From contig BAAFSQ010000099.1 in NCBI GenBank assembly GCA_054661495.1, positions 1 to 33,204 on the forward strand: DNA of 33,204 nucleotides. The letters run 5' to 3'. Made by a program: the position numbers and the translations under genes. This DNA comes from Zygophlyctis sp. KS116. Its lineage: Eukaryota > Chytridiomycota. The notes under the pieces were generated by a model, which was not told the origin of the DNA, searched no databases, and saw nothing but the letters and a program-made list of their open reading frames with translations. Of this stretch, positions 8,959 to 18,509 are shown one piece after another. The stretch's first letter is position 1. Every line of letters starts with the position of its first letter.

Positions 8959-10521
8959 ATGGTTCCAAAGAGTAATTTTTTAGACTAATCTCTAGAATCC
9001 CAGAGTAAAAGAGTATCTGCATCACATAAATACAGTGTTCAGAAAAAGGTGGCAGAGGCACATCGGAAGTCGAGAAAAGAAGCCAAGAAAAATCCGAAAA
9101 AAAAAATCCGAAAAGATCCAGGAATCCCAAACTTGTTTCCATTCAAGGAAAAACTGATTGCTCAGGCATTGGCAAAAGTAATTTTTTTTTCTTTCAAAAA
9201 ATAGAAGAAGGAAAACAGTATTCCTCAAAAAAAAGGGTTAGGGGGATTGACTAGTGCAATGAAGGGTTTAAACGAATACAATATCGTTGCTGAAAAAGGG
9301 ATCTCTATGGATAATTCTAAAAAAGCTTACTTTAAGGAATTTAAAAAGGTTGTAGAAGAAGCAGATGTTATTTTGGAGATTTTGGATGCTAGGGATCCTT
9401 TAGGTTGTAGGACAAAGCATATTGAAGATATGATATTATCCTCTCAAAAAAGAGTCATCTTGATTTTAAATAAGATTGATTTAGTTCCTAGGGAGGTAGT
9501 ACAAGAATGGTTGAAATATTTAAGAAATGAATTTCCAACAGTGGCATTCAAAGCGTCTACTCAATCTCAGCGACAAAATTTGAAAATCTCTAAAATAGAT
9601 GCAGATATTGCCACTCAATCACTTTTAGGAAGTAGTGAATGTTTAGGAGCAGATAATTTACTCAAACTGTTGAAAAACTATTCAAGAAACTATAAACTTA
9701 AAACATCAATCACTGTTGGAGTGGTTGGGTATCCAAATGTAGGAAAGTCTTCAGTTATCAATTCTCTAAAAAGGTCAAAAGTATGTAATGTAGGCTCAAC
9801 ACCAGGACTTACAAAGACTTCTCAATTGATACATTTGGATAAAAATCTTAAATTATTGGATTGCCCTGGAATTGTTTTTAGTAAGCCTAAAAATGAACAA
9901 GATGAAGCTTCCGTGCTGCTAAGAAATTGTGTAAAAGTAGAACTCATTCAAGATCCTATATCTCTAGGTACAATTAATTTATTTACATTAAAGTGGAAGC
10001 AATTGTTTCAAGATGTTCTCCTGAACAGCTGATGAAACTATACAAGGTTCCCTTTTTCAATTCTGCAAAAGATTTCTTGTTACATTTAGCTTTGAACAGA
10101 GGGAAACTTAAAAAGGTAAGTTTTCATTTTTCTTGCAAATGATGAAACTTGCAATTGATTCACCATGATTTACTGTATTTAAGTCCCTGATGCGAGCTAT
10201 TTAACTCATAATTAGAGAGGTATTCCTGATTTGGAAAATGCTGCTAGATCTGTTTTACAGGATTGGAATTCAGGAAGAATTCCCTACTTTACTGCCCCTC
10301 CTTTAGAAAGTCTTGCTACTACCTCTCAAATCTCTAGTTCGATTGTCTCTGAATGGAGTAAAGAATTTTCTTTTGATGATGTTGTTGCAGTTGAAGGAAA
10401 AGACTTGGAGTCTATCCGTTCAAAATCAGAAATTTCCCATAGACTTGTACCTCTGGAACCAAGCGAGGCTCTCGAAATGGACTTGGATCACGAAATTCAA
10501 GATGAAAATATGGATATCTAA
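8959..10521 (+). CDS. NUG1: Nucleostemin-family nucleolar GTPase (GNL3 / Nug1 / Grn1)
   Basis: Five exons: 8959-8971, 8996-9177, 9205-9967, 9994-10115, 10216-10521. Introns are 24, 27, 26 and 100 nt. The product is 461 residues, close to S. pombe Grn1. The first exon is only 13 nt (MVPK plus one base). The N-terminal basic domain contains [15 protein letters not shown], diagnostic of GNL3. The GTPase is circularly permuted, with G4 NKID (about 154-157) before G1 GYPNVGKS (about 240-247) and G3 DCPG (about 284-287). The C-terminal block [20 protein letters not shown] follows the long intron. The family acts in the nucleolus in 60S assembly and export. The 100-nt intron holds a C/D snoRNA (see 10132-10196). 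The stop TAA overlaps the THG1 stop on the other strand. Confidence 0.93.
10132..10196 (+). ncRNA. Intronic box C/D snoRNA candidate
   Basis: It lies inside the only 100-nt intron of NUG1 (10116-10215), four times the local norm. Box C ATGATGA is at 10139-10145 and box D CTGA at 10187-10190. They are flanked by a six-pair terminal stem, CTTGCA (10132-10137) with TGCGAG (10191-10196), including one G-U pair. A possible D' box TTGA (10155-10158) and a degenerate C' ATGATTT (10165-10171) lie between. The antisense element before box D ends ATTTAAGTCC; the nucleotide pairing with A10182 would be 2'-O-methylated. The target RNA is not identified. Human GNL3 also hosts C/D snoRNAs (SNORD19 and SNORD69, from memory), so the host pairing has precedent. 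Confidence 0.72.
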
Positions 10522-11297
10522 CATTGCAATATCATTGATTTTTCCCAAAATTCATTTGAAATTAAGTCTTCATGACTTACTTTTACTACCCATTTCTTTC
10601 TGATGCATTCTTTTCCCGTATTCTTTGAAAGATGAGTCTCTTGAACTTGATCTCTATAAAGAAAACTTCCTTTTCTATATATTGCATCAATTTTTGAATA
10701 ATTTATCCCATAATTAGAGAATAACAACTCATTTTTAGCAGCAGAATCCGTATCTTTGAGAATATTCTGAACTTGATTTTGATTTAAATTCTTGGTCTGA
10801 TCCTTTAAAAGAGTCCAGAAGCATGTATTATAAAGATTATTAATATGACAATCCACTTGCCTCCATGAGATATAGTCCCTAAGTGTCTTTTCATTTGGAT
10901 ACAATATTGCTCTACCGTCAAAACTTGGAGTACTTTTGAGATCGGAATCAAAGAAATCCCTCCATAAAATGCAGTAACTAGCAGTAAACAATGAAACAGT
11001 ATTAGAGACCAATTTAGACTCTCTCCTTCCCCATAAAGTTGTAGATTTCTTAAAAACAAAAGAAAATTCGTCCGACTGCCCATAACAACATAAAACATCC
11101 TCATACTCTTGCATTACTCTCTTTGCCGCTTCATTCATGAGATCTAATCCCCTTTTATCATTTGGTTTACTGAATTCATGATGCAAAGTGAATTTATGAA
11201 ATGCATGACCATCTATTCTGATGACAATCCATGCTTCAGGGAGTAGAGACACTGGAGACTCAAACTTTCTAGTATACTCATATTTTGATTTGGCCAT
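10518..11297 (-). CDS. THG1: tRNA(His) guanylyltransferase Thg1
   Basis: Single exon, 259 residues. The start at 11297 gives MAKSKYEYTRKFE, matching the conserved Thg1 N-terminus MAKSKFEYVR; the frame continues upstream only to a TTG. Catalytic motifs are IRIDGHAFHKF (metal-binding Asp) and YGQSDEFSFVF (second metal-binding Asp), followed by FDGRAILYPN and the block WRQVDCHINNLYNTCFW, all conserved. The enzyme adds G(-1) to tRNA-His in the 3'-5' direction, required for histidyl-tRNA charging. Its stop TAG (10520-10518) overlaps the NUG1 stop TAA (10519-10521) on the opposite strand, so neither gene has a private 3' untranslated region. Confidence 0.95.
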   Translation of the reverse strand: MAKSKYEYTRKFESPVSLLPEAWIVIRIDGHAFHKFTLHHEFSKPNDKRGLDLMNEAAKRVMQEYEDVLCCYGQSDEFSFVFKKSTTLWGRRESKLVSNTVSLFTASYCILWRDFFDSDLKSTPSFDGRAILYPNEKTLRDYISWRQVDCHINNLYNTCFWTLLKDQTKNLNQNQVQNILKDTDSAAKNELLFSNYGINYSKIDAIYRKGSFLYRDQVQETHLSKNTGKECIRKKWVVKVSHEDLISNEFWEKSMILQC

Positions 11298-11509
11298 GAT
11301 TGAATTTGCCCTGAGCCTTGGTTTTTGTCTGTTTTGTGCATCGGACAAATGCTAAAGCTGAATTCCAAAAAGCCGATCAATACTAGCCCAGTAAATCTAA
11401 AATCATTCCTGATTATAAATCTCAAAAACCATGTGTAATGGATACCGGTGATTTTCACGTACACCGTCTTTTTAACCGTTTAAAGTCCCGTTTAACGTGT
11501 TGAATACTT
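11298..11509. promoter_or_regulatory. Divergent intergenic region between THG1 and the coiled-coil gene
   Basis: 212 bases separate the two start codons and must hold both promoters. A minus-strand frame (MYVKITGIHYTWF..., 11464 leftwards) crosses it but has no support. No clear TATA box or repeat is seen. Confidence 0.4.
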
Positions 11510-12084
11510 ATGGAAAGAAGAAAGTCTATTGATGCTGGAACTAAAGGTCTGGAATTGCCATTGGTAAATATGAAGAGGAGAGGATCGGTGGGATTTGTTG
11601 CTCCAGAGCAGGAAAAAGGCTTCAAGGGGAAAATAACCAATGAGCAAGACTTTGTTGGTCAGGATAAGAAGAAAGGCTCGACTTTAAAATTGGAGAGTAA
11701 ATTAGAAAATCTAAAAGAAACTATAAAGGCACAAGAAGATCAGGATCCTAAATTAGCCGCTAAATTGGGGCGTTTAAGTAATAATATTGATGCAGTCATT
11801 GATAAGACACGGACTGCAAGAGAGGAATTGACTCGTATGACAGAAATTACGAGAGAATTAAAGGCTCAGACGGAAATTCAACAAGTTGAATGTCAGAATT
11901 TAGAATCCGACCAACAACGAATTAGGGATGATATAGAAAATGTAACAAGGAGGATGGAAATATTATTAGCAGAAAAGAAGAGAGTTGAAGAAAGACTAGC
12001 ATCAATGAAGGATCAAAATAATAAATTAGAGGATTTTTTGGAGGTATGGTTCTAACAAAATAATTTTAGGGAAACAAGGTCTAA
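11510..12084 (+). CDS. Coiled-coil protein of unknown function
   Basis: Exons are 11510-12043 and 12070-12084, with a 26-nt intron. The product is 182 residues. The N-terminal 60 residues are basic and Ser/Gly-rich (MERRKSIDAGTKGLELP, MKRRGSVGF), with RRxS-type sites that could be phosphorylated. Residues from about 65 to the end form a continuous heptad-rich coiled coil (for example KLESKLENLKETIKAQ, RRMEILLAEKKRVEERLA). The last exon adds only GNKV and the stop. No family is recognised; a cytoskeletal or scaffold role is a guess. It is convergent with RAD4: stop TAA at 12082-12084 overlaps the RAD4 stop TAG at 12081-12083. Confidence 0.75.
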
Positions 12085-13731
12085 GTCAAGTATCTTTCAC
12101 GTAGTTTAGTCAAGTTTAGAATTCCAACAGTCAATCTTGTCCATAACTTAATAACTCTAATCTCTCTTTTTTTGGATTCTTCTTCAAGAGATTTTTGTAT
12201 AAATTCAGAAATGGCCTATAATTAAATAATTTAATTTATACAGAATGTAAAATGTCTCGATTTTCCTGATGAATTACTATTCCTTCAATTCTAGGCGTCG
12301 GTTTCCCTTTGTAGAAATCAAATCCAGTAACTGCTCTAGAAAAATCCAAACCAAGCTTTTTAGCCACTTTAATAGCTTCTGGATAACCAGAAATATGTAT
12401 CGCTCCTTTTGGAACCATTAACGGATGGAAAATTTCAATATTTCCAAATGAATTCTTTGGAATTTTACCCTGATTTTATCAACAATAAATAAAATACATT
12501 TACAAGTTCTGGAGATTCAAAAGTCTCAGTTTGCCATTCTCCGTACAAATTACAATTAGTTGAAGATTTGGTCCCATCAAGAATTTTACATGGTTCTTCA
12601 TCTTTTATAACTGAGCGTCCTAGTCTAATCCACCCATCAGAGGAAAGAGCACGATGAACAAAAGATCTAGGATATACAAGATCATTTTTAAAACGCCCAA
12701 TAGAATCTTGAACCCCTCTTGGATAAATAACCTCATTCTTTTTACACTGCTTTTCCAGTGCATATATAGGATGATTCAGAAATCCTTTTTGAGAGGTTGG
12801 CATTTTTTCAGCAACTACACTAGCTCTTAAAATTTCATCTTCTGCACAATCTTTTGAATCATTCCATAAACGAGAATAACGAGATAATAGAAAAAACCAT
12901 TCTCTTTCATTTTCACCCCCCAATCTAAATCTAGCCACTTTTGATCCCCATTCATCAGTGTATTTCTGAGTCACATCCTTTATTCCAAATGCTAGATATT
13001 AAATCCACGCTCGACTTACTACTATCAAATGCTAAAACATAAATTCCCCATGATTTTCTAGTCTGACTTAATTCAACTATCTTTATAGGCTCATCTACAA
13101 TATTTCTTGCAGCATCAACAGGTAACCAAGTTTGATGAAAATCATCCCAAACTTCTAGCCATATTTGTAATGACAAGTCTTTATTTTCCTCTTGAGCCAA
13201 AGATAAAGAAATAGGAAATAGGCAAGCCATGAGCCTTGTGTTAAGTTGCATAGATCTACATGCTGCAGCAAACACTATATTGAAATTATTTCTACTATAA
13301 AAGCATCGATCGCTTAATCCTTTAGCCAACTGACTTGATGAATCCATTTGATCTGATTCGTTTGATGACTCTTTTGATTCATTAAATTTAATGATACTTT
13401 TCCAAAGACTTAAAAATGTCTTTATAGAATGTTTAAATAGTCTATTCTTTGAGATGGTTGTTGGGATCAATGAATAGCAAATCCCTTGAATCTCTGTATC
13501 ATTGCACCATTTATTTCTAATTATTGCAGCAGCCAGCAAGCAAACGAGATGAACTTGATGCAATCTCATCCGTTGCATTTTGTCTTGTTTTGTAATTCCT
13601 GATCTCTTTTTGGGCCTCTGTAGAATGATTTCCTGGATCGCCTCTTCCGGTTGATCAGTGACTTGTTCCCAAATTTCATCTGAATCTTCCTCCGACTCTG
13701 CCAATCTTTTACATGGAACCGACGGTAACAT
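12081..13731 (-). CDS. RAD4: Rad4 / XPC nucleotide-excision repair damage sensor
   Basis: Four exons on the minus strand: 13731-13020, 12991-12498, 12469-12242, 12215-12081. Introns are 28, 28 and 26 nt. The product is 522 residues, shorter than yeast Rad4 (754) or human XPC (940), mainly through a reduced N-terminus. The transglutaminase-like fold is seen at FNIVFAAACRSMQLNTRLMA and WLEVWDDFHQTWLPVDAARN. BHD1 is marked by NHPIYALEKQCKKNEVIYPRG-like residues, BHD2 by YGEWQTE and NGKIPKNSFGNIEIF, and BHD3 by MVPKGAIHI and AVTGFDF. The last exon gives a basic helical tail (KKREIRVIKLWTRL). The family recognises helix-distorting DNA lesions and recruits TFIIH. Its first seven codons overlap exon 1 of CENP-X on the other strand. 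Confidence 0.93.
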
Positions 13732-13999
13732 TTTGAAATTGAGCCTTAGGATCTGATAACTGAGCTGCTAAAATCTTACTTTAAAGATAAACCAAGAGGT
13801 AAGATTACTGCTGGTAATCAATAGTCCCCAAAGAAGTGAGTTTAGGAATAGTAGAGTACTACAGGCTCATGATTGCTGGTAAGTAAAACAGTTAATTCTA
13901 GAGTTAATGATGCAAACTAAAGCAGTAGATCCAAATCAACATGAGCTCACAGTTTCAAACTTGGAAAAAGTACTTCCTCAAATACTACTTGAATTTTAA
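13713..13999 (+). CDS. CENPX: CENP-X / MHF2 histone-fold protein in four mini-exons
   Basis: Exons are 13713-13724, 13750-13798, 13825-13878 and 13902-13999, with introns of 25, 26 and 23 nt. The product is 70 residues (human CENP-X 81, yeast Mhf2 80). No exon exceeds 100 nt, so a simple frame scan misses it. The spliced peptide contains LITELLKSYFKDKPR, IVEYYRLMIAELM and ends SNLEKVLPQILLEF, matching human LEKVLPQLLLDF. All junctions keep frame with GT-AG ends. CENP-X pairs with CENP-S to stimulate the Fanconi helicase FANCM/Fml1 at stalled forks and to join the inner kinetochore. The 12-nt exon 1 (MEPT) lies inside the antisense RAD4 coding region. Its identity is strong; the exact start is less certain. 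Confidence 0.85.
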
Positions 14000-14002
14000 T
14001 AT

Positions 14003-16594
14003 TTATCCTCCACATTTACATGAGCAGTTCCAAATCGGACATTCACTATGAAGCTTAAACCAATTGGTAATGTGTGATACGTGTCCGCCATGCTTACAAG
14101 AAATGCAAAATGTAAACCAGTCTGAAATAGGTTCTTGAGATTCTTGAATTGAGATTCCCATGTTAATTAAGCAAACTGAACACTTTGGAAGAGGTTTACG
14201 ACATTTTTGACAATTTGAGATTTCAGTACTCGTTGGAGTCGAGGCTATAGGACCAGAACAATAATTACAGCGGAGGGATAAGCGACCAGGATCTTTTTCA
14301 GAGTCTGATTTGGTGTATTTGGGTCTATATATATCAAATTCAGCCCTTTGATCAAATTGTCGCCAACGATCCAAGAGTTCACGGTAGCTAAGAATTTAAA
14401 TTTTATTTCTTACCAGAGAATCCAATTCTTTATTTGAGAACTTGGAGATTTTTGATGAATTAATGAGCTTAATAATGCAACAGTTTGAATATCTCCTGAA
14501 TAATCAAGATAATTTGATAAAACTTTGATACTGGTTTCTGATGATAGTCCACACAAGATAATAGATTGAACTTCTCCAACAAGCATCATTTTATTCAAAA
14601 GTTTTTCTAAATATTCCAGGAGCTATTAATTAATAAGTGGTCCCTTAATTTACCATTTGATCATCAAGAAGTCTAAATGCTATTCCTAATTTATCCTTAA
14701 GAGAGAGTTCTCTGTCATTTAATATTGAATAAACGTCTCCACTAGAAGCAATCAGTCCAAAAATTGATCGTAAAAATGGATTTTTAATCTCACTACTGAT
14801 CGATCCACAAAGGCCTTTCCAGGTAGATGAACTTTTTGCATTTTCAACGCTTGCAAGAGATATTGCAATCAGTTTCAAACGCTCCTCTTTGAATAAAAAA
14901 TTCTACTATATTACCAGGTGATTTCATGAGTGCATCTATTGTCCTCTTCAAATTCAACCCGTGAAAAAACGCAGTAGCTGCTGCTTCTTCGTATTTCCCA
15001 TCAGCTATACTCGCAGTTATGTTAGCATCAATCATGACATTTGATTCAATTGGATCATCCGTGTAGAAATCCCATCCAATCATTAAAAGACCTTTTCTTC
15101 GCATTGATGAACTATAGGACTGAAATGGAAATCTATCATTTACACTGTCTAAATTCTTTGAAAAGCTATCCTCTAAAAGATAAGTAAATACAGAATATAC
15201 CAACTTCACGGATAGAACTTTCTACAAGGGAAAATAATCCTTCTCTAAAATAATCCTTTGAGCCCTTTACAAACGTATTAGCATTCTTTTCCATATTCAT
15301 TATCCATTCCCAAACCACTTTCAAACTTCCATCTTCATGCTGTATAAGGGCCAGATTTCTTTTAGCCTGCAAGTTATAAGGTCAATAATGCATACATCAA
15401 GATTATACCCTTTCAAAGACCTTTGATACATTTTCATTGAAATATCAGACAAATTAGCAAGATTCATTTCAAAAAAGTCCCCTTTTACAGCCATTCCCAA
15501 ATTTCCTACTGGGGAAATTATAGATTGCACCGTCTCAGGCATTGGAGTACAAACTATAGATTCGCCTAATAAAAGTAGGTTTGAATCTGCATCCCAGGTG
15601 AAACATGAGAATTTATCATTTTTCATAATTGCTACTGAGTAAGTTAAAAATAATGCTACATTTTCGTACTGAAACCAATACGGGAATATCATCAATTAAT
15701 GAATCATTGTCCTCTTCGTAAGACTCGGAAGAATGGTGTATATCCTGAATTTCATAAATCTTGACGATTGGAGAATCTTTTCCAATCACCCCAATAATAC
15801 CCGAGCGTGACTTTGCCCAACATATTTGCTTAATACCATTTTTATAATCGGTTCCAAATGACAAAACGGGCTCTCCCACCTTTCTTATATCAAAAACTCT
15901 CACAAAGCCATCATCTGAAAACGAAGCCCAACGATTTGAGGAAAAAGGATCTGTAGTAATTCCCTGAACAGCTCTTGTAGAGAATATCAATGAAGATGAC
16001 ATCGTGTCTATTTCTTAATTTATTGTTTAAGATACCTCTTAAATCAAAAAGCCTTATCCATTTCTGTGACATTCCTGCAACAATTCTTGTAGAGTCATTA
16101 AACCATGCCATTGAAGAAATACCTTCCGAGCTCCCATAGCTAGCAAGTGGTTTTTCATTACTTTTACTAGAAATACTGGCGTTAGATCCATGCATTGAAG
16201 TTATTGAAAAATCATCTCCTGATGCACATCTTTCAATATCCCAGACATTCAGACCGCAATCATTCCGGACTTTATCAAGAGCAGTGGCCAATAACTTTGC
16301 ATTGACAGGACAAAATGCAACATCGATGCATGTTCGTGAATGTCTGGGCAAAAACTCTGATATAAATTGTAGTTTTTCTTGAATGATCTGCCCCAACAAA
16401 ACTCTTCCAGAAGAATATCCCAATGCAATCATTTCTGTATCTATTGTACTGATCCAATCAATACATTTTAATAATTTAGCATCGGGGGTGTGAAGCGGAA
16501 TTTTGGTATTATTTCTGTAAAGCTCGAGATCCGGATTGGCGGTCAATGTTGATTTATACAGGGATAATATCTTTTCAAACTTGTAGTTGCTCAT
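14003..16594 (-). CDS. MIOS: Mio / Sea4, WD40 subunit of GATOR2 (SEACAT)
   Basis: Eight exons on the minus strand: 16594-16036, 16007-15660, 15634-15396, 15366-15201, 15172-14915, 14886-14654, 14622-14414, 14387-14003. The seven introns are 25-31 nt. The product is 798 residues (human MIOS 875). The N-terminal half is a WD40 propeller (for example WIRLFDLRD, FSDDGFVRVFDIRK). The middle is alpha-solenoid (ERLKLIAISLASVENA, LLDDQM). The block YRELLDRWRQFDQRAEFDIY precedes the C-terminal zinc module: CNYC, CQKC, CSVCLINMG, then CKHGGHVSHITNWFKLHSEC and CSCKC. This is a RING-like arrangement typical of Mio. Role by family: activation of TORC1 at the vacuole in response to amino acids, by opposing GATOR1. 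Stop codons of MIOS and CENP-X are three bases apart. Confidence 0.93.
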
Positions 16595-16693
16595 CAGTTT
16601 TCATAAAACCTACGCACAATGACTTAGTACGTAACTACGCAATACATTTATAATCTTAAACCCATCTAAATAAATACTCTAATCATCTGCTCG

Positions 16694-17879
16694 TCAATTT
16701 TTTCTTGTTAAAAACATGGCTATTGCGAATATCATTAGTGGGACTAATATCACCAATATCAGATTGGTTTTGATGGGGGTTTTGTAGTATTGACAACACC
16801 TTCCGGTTTGATTTATCACTGAATTTTAAATACTATTATTTACCTCTAATGTCATCAATTGAAAACCTGACAGGAGATACATCTTCAACAGAAGGCATTT
16901 CAAACAGTTTCGTATCTTCAGGACTCATTGCGTTTGACTTAAAATGACCCCTTATTTTAGGAGATTCCAGATAATCGTTATCTGTAGCAAACAATACAGC
17001 TTCATATTCTACTTGAATAGGTTGATTATCTTGAACTTCTTCTTTTGCACTACTGTCAACCTGATCATAGTGGTTAGATTTTTGATGCTTTTGAGCAATA
17101 ACCTTCCATTCATCAATGCTAAGATGTTGCTTTAAAGAATTATTTGTATTCATCCATGAATAAGCTCTTCTATTTCCTTTTTTTATACTAGGAAGTTTAT
17201 CTGAAATTGGAGTATTAAACTGTGTTACTGCTCCTTTTGGAATAATTGATATTTTTCTTTCCTGAACTGATCCTAGAGCAAGTTTTCCAGGAGATGGAAT
17301 GTCTGGATTATTGACTTCTGCCATATCAATTGTAATATTATCCTTTATTCGAACCATTTGCATTGGACGAACAAAAGGATACGTGTAAGCTTTATCCTTT
17401 GAAACTTGAAAATCATTTGGAAATTCTTCTGACAATGGTGAAACGACTGGACCTGCTAATGTCCATTTAGCAGGAGACTTTGCATCTACATTTACTGCAG
17501 AGTCGGATGGAATAATGTCTTCTGATTGATCTTTTGATTTAATAACCTTTCCAGGTTTAACTTGAAAGTACAAAACATCTCCCACAATATCCAAATTAGA
17601 CAATGGATTAAGAACATGCAATCGATGAATATATTTCCTTCCTTTGATAATTTGAGTCTGAAAGAGAACCTTATTGAGCTGATATGCATTATAGTATGAA
17701 TAAAAAGATTTATCTGGATTCTTTGGATCTACTGTACTCACTCTTGCCAATATAAAACTCTTGCCCTGATCATGACAAGTCTCGATCATGTCCTGAAATG
17801 TTTCTAAAGTGAATGAATCTTCATAAGACATTGATACAGAGTCTATAATTTCATTCTTTGTATCTTTTAATTTTATCAT
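16694..17879 (-). CDS. Tail-anchored membrane protein, family not recognised
   Basis: Exons on the minus strand are 17879-16844 and 16818-16694, with a 25-nt intron. The product is 386 residues. The N-terminal 110 residues look like a folded domain, with SFTLETFQDMIETCHDQGK, ILARVSTVDP and NPLSNLDIVGDVLYF as prominent blocks. The middle is polar and Ser/Pro/Lys-rich. Splicing adds a cysteine pair (RCCQYY) and one hydrophobic helix (about residues 365-382) ending TRKN, so the protein is probably tail-anchored, facing the cytosol. No signal peptide is seen. I have an impression of similar proteins in early-diverging fungi but cannot name the family. It is divergent from the gene at 17922 (42-base gap). 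Confidence 0.75.
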
Positions 17880-17921
17880 TATTTAAGTCCCATTGTCCTC
17901 ATTGTCTTTTAGGGCGGTCGG

Positions 17922-18503
17922 ATGACGATATACAAATCTATACTTGGAAAACAATTAGAAAATAACAGGAATTCTCTCAAATCTCAAAGAAAAACTTGGA
18001 ATCTATTGCGAGATCAAGGATTCCTCTTAATGCAGTCTCTAGTCCAAGATCAATTAGAGGCTCTGGTTGAAAATCATTTGCGAGTGCCTGGGACTCTGCT
18101 GAATGATCGGGATATAGGAAAAGACTCTAGTACAATAGATGCATTGAATAAAGTTGTGGCCAAGATGAAGATATTAATTCAAAAGATGCAAAAGAACTTT
18201 CTCAACTTGTTAGATATAAAACAAGAAGCGATCGGAAGATTGGGCACAGACTTGAATTCTTTTTATTATAATGATTCAACTTTAGATGATTGGAGTAAGT
18301 TTTATTTGTAATGGTTTCTAGTTTTAAAGGTTCATAAATTTATAGAAAATTATGTCAAGGAATACATACTAAAGGAAATCATGGCTAAAAGTTTTAAAGT
18401 TACCAACAAGGAAGAAGGACTTGTTTTACTCTCTGCATGGCAAAAAGATCCTTTTGTCCATGAGTACACAGAAGCTCTTGTAACGGATGGTGTTTTGGGT
18501 TGA
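17922..18503 (+). CDS. Helical protein of unknown function
   Basis: Exons are 17922-18294 and 18322-18503, with a 27-nt intron. The product is 184 residues. A longer 51-nt intron ending at 18345 is also in frame and would give a protein eight residues shorter; I prefer 27 nt because it fits the neighbours. The sequence is mostly amphipathic helix (KNRNSLK-like start, VVAKMKILIQKMQKNFLNLL) with no membrane segment and no motif I recognise. It ends only six bases before the XRCC3 start codon on the same strand. Confidence 0.7.
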
Positions 18504-18509
18504 AAGTGG

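Noticed and set aside
11213-11464. Minus-strand frame MYVKITGIHYTWF upstream of THG1
   Set aside because: It overlaps the THG1 start in another frame, has no recognisable motif, and lies in a divergent promoter.
18295-18345. 51-nt intron option in the helical protein gene
   Set aside because: An earlier in-frame AG gives a 27-nt intron, the local norm, and an open helical exon; the longer form cannot be excluded.
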